A stretch of DNA of 50,078 nucleotides from positions 1 through 50,078 of the forward strand of contig JAFXXD010000048.1 in NCBI GenBank assembly GCA_017542475.1, written 5' to 3'. The stretch comes from Ruminococcus sp. GTDB lineage: Bacteria; Bacillota; Clostridia; Oscillospirales; Ruminococcaceae. The notes under the pieces are model-generated. The model saw only the letters and a list, made by a program, of their open reading frames with translations, was not told where the DNA came from and did no database searches. A program made the translations under genes and the position numbers. This document shows positions 46,742 through 50,078 of the stretch, piece by piece; the stretch's first letter is position 1, and each line of letters opens with the position of its first letter.

Positions 46742-47178
46742 CAAAATATGAACAAACGGTTAAGAAGTCGCGTGATGTTCAAAGTGTAAATCGGGCGGAA
46801 ATAATAACACGCTGTAAAATAAAAGCGGCTTGAAGTCCCCCGACAATTACCACACGCGGGAAGTTCCGAGAAAAAATCAAGGGAAAAATCCTGCGGCGGC
46901 GAACACCCAAAATATACGGAACGGAGAAAATAAAGATATTATAATTTATCAATTCACAGAATACTGTGCACTATGACGAAAATGCGAAAAAATAAATGCC
47001 GATTTACCGTTTCGATGTAAAAAATACGAATTTCGTGAATTATTTTTTGGGATTCTATTGACTTTTTATGAATGAAATGCTATACTATAATCACAGGAAA
47101 GGGAAGGGGACATAAAAACCCGATCCCAAAATGAAACGTGCGAAAAGCACAAAATTTTATAAAAGGAGGTTTTCTGTT
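46742..47178. other. Long leader/spacer upstream of the major pilin gene
   Basis: No gene is supported. The first 300 nt hold no convincing terminator or RNA. Near the end are the pilA promoter (47058-47086) and a structured 5' leader. That leader holds a stem near 47101-47127 (GGGA and GGG pairing with CCC and TCCC) and a small GTGC-GAAAA-GCAC hairpin at 47138-47150, just before the AGGAGG site. Confidence 0.6.
47058..47086 (+). promoter_or_regulatory. Major pilin promoter
   Basis: TTGACT (47058-47063), 17-nt spacer, TATACT (47081-47086). TATAAT overlaps at 47086-47091 but would need a 22-nt spacer. The transcript start near 47093 would give a leader of about 85 nt with hairpins. Confidence 0.75.
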
Positions 47179-47721
47179 ATGAAAACTACAAAGAAAGGTT
47201 TTACCCTCATTGAGCTCATCGTTGTTATCGCTATCATCGGTGTTCTCGCAGCTATCCTCGTACCCACAATGCTCGGTTATGTAAGAAAGTCCAAGATCTC
47301 TTCTGCTAACTCTGCTGCTTCTTCTGTTTACAAGGCAATCAACTCTGCACTGACAGAGCTTGATGAAGAGGGTATCGACGTAGGCGGCGACTACATCCTC
47401 TCTTACAACGGCACAACTTGGTCTGCACTTCCGACAGGTCTTACCAGTGCTGACAAGCTCAACAAGAAGGTATCTAACTTCTTCTCGGACATCACAAAGG
47501 TTAAGGAAGCTAGCGCTGCTGTTTCCGGCGGTTCTTGCGTAGCTCTCTGCTCACGTCTCGACTCTACTTACAACGGAACATATCCCGCTGGTATCGTTAC
47601 ATCTGATACATTCGAGACATACAAGGGCACTACTAAGTTCGCTACAGCTTTCGAGGCTGCTCTTAACAAGGCTGGCTACAAGAAGACTTCTGGTTCCGCT
47701 GGCTTCGAGAAGTCCGCGTGA
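47179..47721 (+). CDS. pilA: Probable major type IV pilin
   Basis: 180 aa from ATG 47179, with AAAAGGAGG upstream; the open frame from 47131 has no site. Prepilin leader MKTTKKG, then FTLIELIVVIAIIGVLAAIL with Glu5, the classical hydrophobic core. The mature domain is Ser/Ala/Thr-rich, with a Cys pair in GGSCVALCSRL. Its own strong promoter, structured leader, perfect ribosome site, tailored codon use and strong terminator point to high expression. The name is chosen by analogy with ruminococcal pilins. It could also be one of several pilins. Confidence 0.88.
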   Translation: MKTTKKGFTLIELIVVIAIIGVLAAILVPTMLGYVRKSKISSANSAASSVYKAINSALTELDEEGIDVGGDYILSYNGTTWSALPTGLTSADKLNKKVSNFFSDITKVKEASAAVSGGSCVALCSRLDSTYNGTYPAGIVTSDTFETYKGTTKFATAFEAALNKAGYKKTSGSAGFEKSA

Positions 47722-47757
47722 TTTGGGGGATAACCTGAATACTAACTGAATAAGAAT

Positions 47758-47790
47758 AAACCTCTCTCTTCGGAGAGAGGTTTTCTTTTT
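47758..47790 (+). terminator. Strong terminator of the major pilin gene
   Basis: CCTCTCTC (47761-47768), tetraloop TTCG, GAGAGAGG (47773-47780), then TTTTCTTTTT. A very stable UUCG-type hairpin. The next gene's ribosome site starts directly after the T-run. Confidence 0.95.
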
Positions 47791-47799
47791 GAGGTCAAT

Positions 47800-48990
47800 A
47801 TGGAAGAGAAAAAAGAAATCAAAGAAAAGGCGAAGAGCGGCTCTGCATCCGTGGATAAGTTCTCGGGCTATATCGCTGCTTTTCTGGCGGGTGCGCTCAT
47901 TGCGGGCGGGCTCTGCTGGTACACGATGGATTATTCCAAGCGCGATGTCAGGTCTGTCGGCGAGGACTTCGTTGTCACTAAGGAATGCCGCGAGATACTT
48001 GAGAAAAATGCCGGCATCTCGGACAATAACGCCGTTAACAGTGCTCTGGAGGCGTATGTCAGCAGCATAGCCGTGGACAGGTATACCGCATATTTTCCGG
48101 AGGACGCTTTGGGCGATACTATTAAATATGTCAACGGCTCGGGCACAGCTAAGTGCAGCGGATTTCAGGTCGGCGTTTCCGATGACGGGAATATTCTGCT
48201 CACCGAGGTGACGGAGGGTATGCCTGCCTATACGCAGGGGCTGAGAGCAGGCGACGAGATAACCGCTATCGACGGCAATTCCGTGAGCGAGGCAGGCGTC
48301 GAGAATATCGCGAACAAAATGCTCGGCAAGGATGAAACAAGAGTCACATTCACCGTGCTCAGGGGCGGAGAAACGTTCGATATCAGCTTTATCCGCGCGT
48401 CCGAGATGACGAGCAGCGTGAAGTATACCGAGATGGGTGACGTGGCTTATATCCGTATTTCTGGCTTTGACCAGATAGCGAAGGGACAGCTCAATCAGGT
48501 GCTTGATAATGCTGAAGGCAAGAAGAAGTATATTTTTGATGTCCGCGGCAACGGCGGCGGCGAAACGGAAGCGGGTATATATATGGCAGCGGAGTTCTGC
48601 GGTCACGCTAAGTGCGTGCTGAACGACTTCAACGAGGAGGAAGAGGTCATTGAGCAGGATTTTGAACTTGAAGCTTCGGAGCGCAAGGCTGTCGTGCTCA
48701 TAAATGAGATGACGGCGAGCTCGGCAGAGATATTCACGGCAGTCCTCAAAAGCAACGCAGATGCGAAGCTTGTCGGTGTCAACACCTACGGCAAGGGCAT
48801 ATATCAGCGCGAGGCTGTGCTCAGCAACGGCGGTCGCCTGCACTATACCGCGGGCTCCTTTACCGTCGAGGGCTGGGATAACTGGGACGGAACGGGTATA
48901 GCTCCCGATGTTGAGGTACCGATGGACAGCAGCCTCATCGGAAGCGATAATGACGTTCAGCTGAAGAAAGCAATAGCCCTTCTTGATTGA
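47800..48990 (+). CDS. S41-family C-terminal processing protease (CtpA-like), membrane-anchored
   Basis: 396 aa. One N-terminal membrane anchor (GYIAAFLAGALIAGGLCWYT) puts the catalytic part outside the cell. A PDZ domain (about residues 120-190, VTEGMPAYTQGLRAGDEITA) is followed by the S41 peptidase core: IFDVRGNGGGETEAG, the nucleophile in NEMTASSAEIF (SerSer) and the catalytic Lys in NTYGKGIYQ. CtpA proteases trim or degrade exported proteins. The position between two pilin genes suggests pilin or adhesin processing, which is inference. ATG 47800 follows GAGG only 9 nt after the pilin terminator, so expression is probably by read-through or an unseen promoter. Confidence 0.9.
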   Translation: MEEKKEIKEKAKSGSASVDKFSGYIAAFLAGALIAGGLCWYTMDYSKRDVRSVGEDFVVTKECREILEKNAGISDNNAVNSALEAYVSSIAVDRYTAYFPEDALGDTIKYVNGSGTAKCSGFQVGVSDDGNILLTEVTEGMPAYTQGLRAGDEITAIDGNSVSEAGVENIANKMLGKDETRVTFTVLRGGETFDISFIRASEMTSSVKYTEMGDVAYIRISGFDQIAKGQLNQVLDNAEGKKKYIFDVRGNGGGETEAGIYMAAEFCGHAKCVLNDFNEEEEVIEQDFELEASERKAVVLINEMTASSAEIFTAVLKSNADAKLVGVNTYGKGIYQREAVLSNGGRLHYTAGSFTVEGWDNWDGTGIAPDVEVPMDSSLIGSDNDVQLKKAIALLD

Positions 48991-49041
48991 AATGCACAAT
49001 AATACAATACAAAAATTGGGCAGTTTTTACGCGCCTATTTG

Positions 49042-49070
49042 TTGACAAATTGTGAACTTTTTGCTATAAT
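49042..49070 (+). promoter_or_regulatory. Promoter of the second pilin gene
   Basis: TTGACA (49042-49047), 17-nt spacer, TATAAT (49065-49070), a perfect consensus about 40 nt before ATG 49112. Confidence 0.9.
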
Positions 49071-49111
49071 AAGTGTAGCGTTAATCTCGATAAAAAGGAG
49101 GGTGCATTTTT

Positions 49112-49780
49112 ATGAGAAAGCAAAAGGGTTTTACCCTTATCGAGTTGGTTATCGTTGTCGCGATCATAGGTATACTCTTGGGCGTGCTCGTCCCTTCATG
49201 GGGCTATTTCCTTGAGCGTGGACGCATAAGGACTCAGAATAATAAAGCCAAGGCTGTTTTCAATGCGGCTCAGACAATAGTTACCGATCTGGATTTTGCT
49301 GAGCGCAGATATGTTGATGCATATAAGAATACTACTGATGCTGCCAAGAAAAAGGATGCATTGGGTCATCTTTACAGCCAGGTTCCGTCGGTCGATACGA
49401 CCCGCGAGTGGTATTTCTACTACGATGGCATTAACGGTTATCGCTGCGATTCTACAGGTGCTGTGCTTACAGCCGATAATGCGGGCTATGCGGACGCTGA
49501 TTTCAACGCGCTTGCTATTTCCGAGTGGAACGATAAGATAACAACCTATATCGACAAGGTCATCGACGATGATCTCGTTTACAAGATCTATGTCAAGGAC
49601 TACAAGGTACAGTCGGTGGTTTCTGCCCGCTATGAGTCAGACAGATACATCGGTGCTTATCCGACGAATACGGATCAGATTGGTGATCTGGGTGTGATCG
49701 ACGTGGACGATCTTCAGGCTACGAAGACAAAGGAAGCTGTTATGACGTACTTTGATCTTGATAAGACTGATATATCGTAA
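49112..49780 (+). CDS. Second major-class or minor type IV prepilin, 222 aa
   Basis: Short leader MRKQKG, then FTLIELVIVVAIIGILLGVLVP with Glu5. The mature domain of about 215 residues has an aromatic/acidic character (REWYFYYDGINGYRCD, YESDRYIGAYP), quite different from the 47179 pilin. ATG 49112 follows AAGGAGG, and it has its own perfect promoter and terminator, so it is regulated independently. It may be an alternative pilin or an adhesive subunit. An rRNA promoter lies just downstream. Confidence 0.92.
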   Translation: MRKQKGFTLIELVIVVAIIGILLGVLVPSWGYFLERGRIRTQNNKAKAVFNAAQTIVTDLDFAERRYVDAYKNTTDAAKKKDALGHLYSQVPSVDTTREWYFYYDGINGYRCDSTGAVLTADNAGYADADFNALAISEWNDKITTYIDKVIDDDLVYKIYVKDYKVQSVVSARYESDRYIGAYPTNTDQIGDLGVIDVDDLQATKTKEAVMTYFDLDKTDIS

Positions 49781-49796
49781 TTGTCTGATAACGAGA

Positions 49797-49830
49797 GAGC
49801 GCAGCTTTTTAGCTGCGCTCTTTTATTTTT
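49797..49830 (+). terminator. Terminator of the second pilin gene
   Basis: GAGCGCAGCT (49797-49806), loop TTTT, AGCTGCGCTC (49811-49820), then TTTTATTTTT. It insulates the rRNA operon promoter that follows. Confidence 0.95.
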
Positions 49831-49884
49831 TAATCAGTGGTGAAAATAACTAAAAATACAAAAAAACAAAGCCGATTCTTTTAG

Positions 49885-49913
49885 TTGACAAGAAGGTGAG
49901 GGTGTGCTATAAT
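49885..49913 (+). promoter_or_regulatory. rRNA operon promoter
   Basis: TTGACA (49885-49890), 17-nt spacer, TATAAT (49908-49913), preceded by an A/T-rich UP-like tract (AAAAATACAAAAAAACAAA). It is followed by a leader typical of rrn operons. Confidence 0.85.
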
Positions 49914-50078
49914 AATTAAGTCGCCGCAAGAGAGTGTGACGGCACAGCATCTTGAAAATTGAACAATGCTAAGAAAAAGTAACGACCCTTGAGATTCTTT
50001 TGAGGGATCAGAAGAATGAACTCAAGCAAAGAGTAAAAAATGCGCAGTAATAACGCAAGCGTTATTGAACAGGATTGA
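49914..50078 (+). other. 16S rRNA leader (operon continues beyond the window)
   Basis: No ORF; the leader contains CTTGAAAATTGAACAATG, the phrase usually found upstream of 16S in Firmicutes. It also holds a stem CCCTTGAG/TTGAGGG region near 49985-50008 and a perfect AATAACGC-AA-GCGTTATT hairpin at 50049-50066, a likely RNase III or processing stem. The mature 16S should begin shortly after 50078. Confidence 0.75.

Overview
The window looks like chromosomal DNA of an anaerobic, moderate-GC, spore-lineage Firmicute, most likely a Ruminococcus-type member of the Oscillospiraceae. The evidence is a secreted leucine-rich-repeat protein ending in a type I dockerin (cellulosome-style anchoring), sporulation genes (spoVAD, spoVAEB, spoVS), strong AGGAGG ribosome sites, TTGACA-17-TATAAT promoters, and a Gram-positive type IV pilus locus of the kind known from cellulolytic ruminococci. 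No secretin gene is present. The species call is inference.

Layout. 1-9.1 kb: a truncated secreted BspA-like LRR protein, a two-gene phage-structural-like cassette, an archaeal-type prolyl-tRNA synthetase, a small membrane protein and the LRR/Thr-linker/Ig-like/dockerin protein. 9.4-12.3 kb: a solitary MazF-like toxin, a CPBP membrane protease, spoVAD and spoVAEB. 12.8-16.8 kb: an unusual fusion of a YidC/Oxa1 insertase with a CDP-glycerol glycerophosphotransferase domain, co-transcribed with a tiny YLDP-motif membrane protein, then a CNNM/CorC-type CBS protein. 16.9-28.4 kb: one long minus-strand glycan operon. It has two glycosyltransferases, an initiating phosphoglycosyl transferase, two PLP aminotransferases, a MurJ-family flippase and the WbpA/B/D/E set predicted to make UDP-2,3-diacetamido-glucuronate, plus a WbpG-like amidotransferase and one truncated gene remnant. 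28.5-33 kb: uridine kinase, spoVS, ymdB and asnB. 33.5-49.8 kb: the type IV pilus locus: pilC, a pilM-pilN fusion, pilO, a giant PilX-like minor pilin, two prepilins, prepilin peptidase on the opposite strand, pilB, pilT, an O-antigen-ligase/pilin-glycosylase-like protein, the probable major pilin, an S41 protease and another pilin. The window ends in an rRNA operon promoter and leader, with 16S expected just beyond the edge.

The feature that conventional annotation least explains is a family of dispersed intergenic elements of about 66-74 nt. Eight full copies and about eight partial ones lie at 6.3-6.5, 12.3-12.8, 15.3-15.5 and 30.9-31.1 kb. Each full copy has a closing outer stem (TGTAGGG...CCCTACA), an internal stem and two flanking hairpins, so it should fold as a four-way cloverleaf. 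The hairpin sequences differ between copies but stay self-complementary, and they come from a small shared vocabulary. One type occurs in both orientations. Structure is therefore conserved more than sequence, which suggests a mobile or structurally selected element. Together with the YidC-glycerophosphotransferase fusion and the PilM-PilN fusion, these are the best candidates for undescribed biology here.
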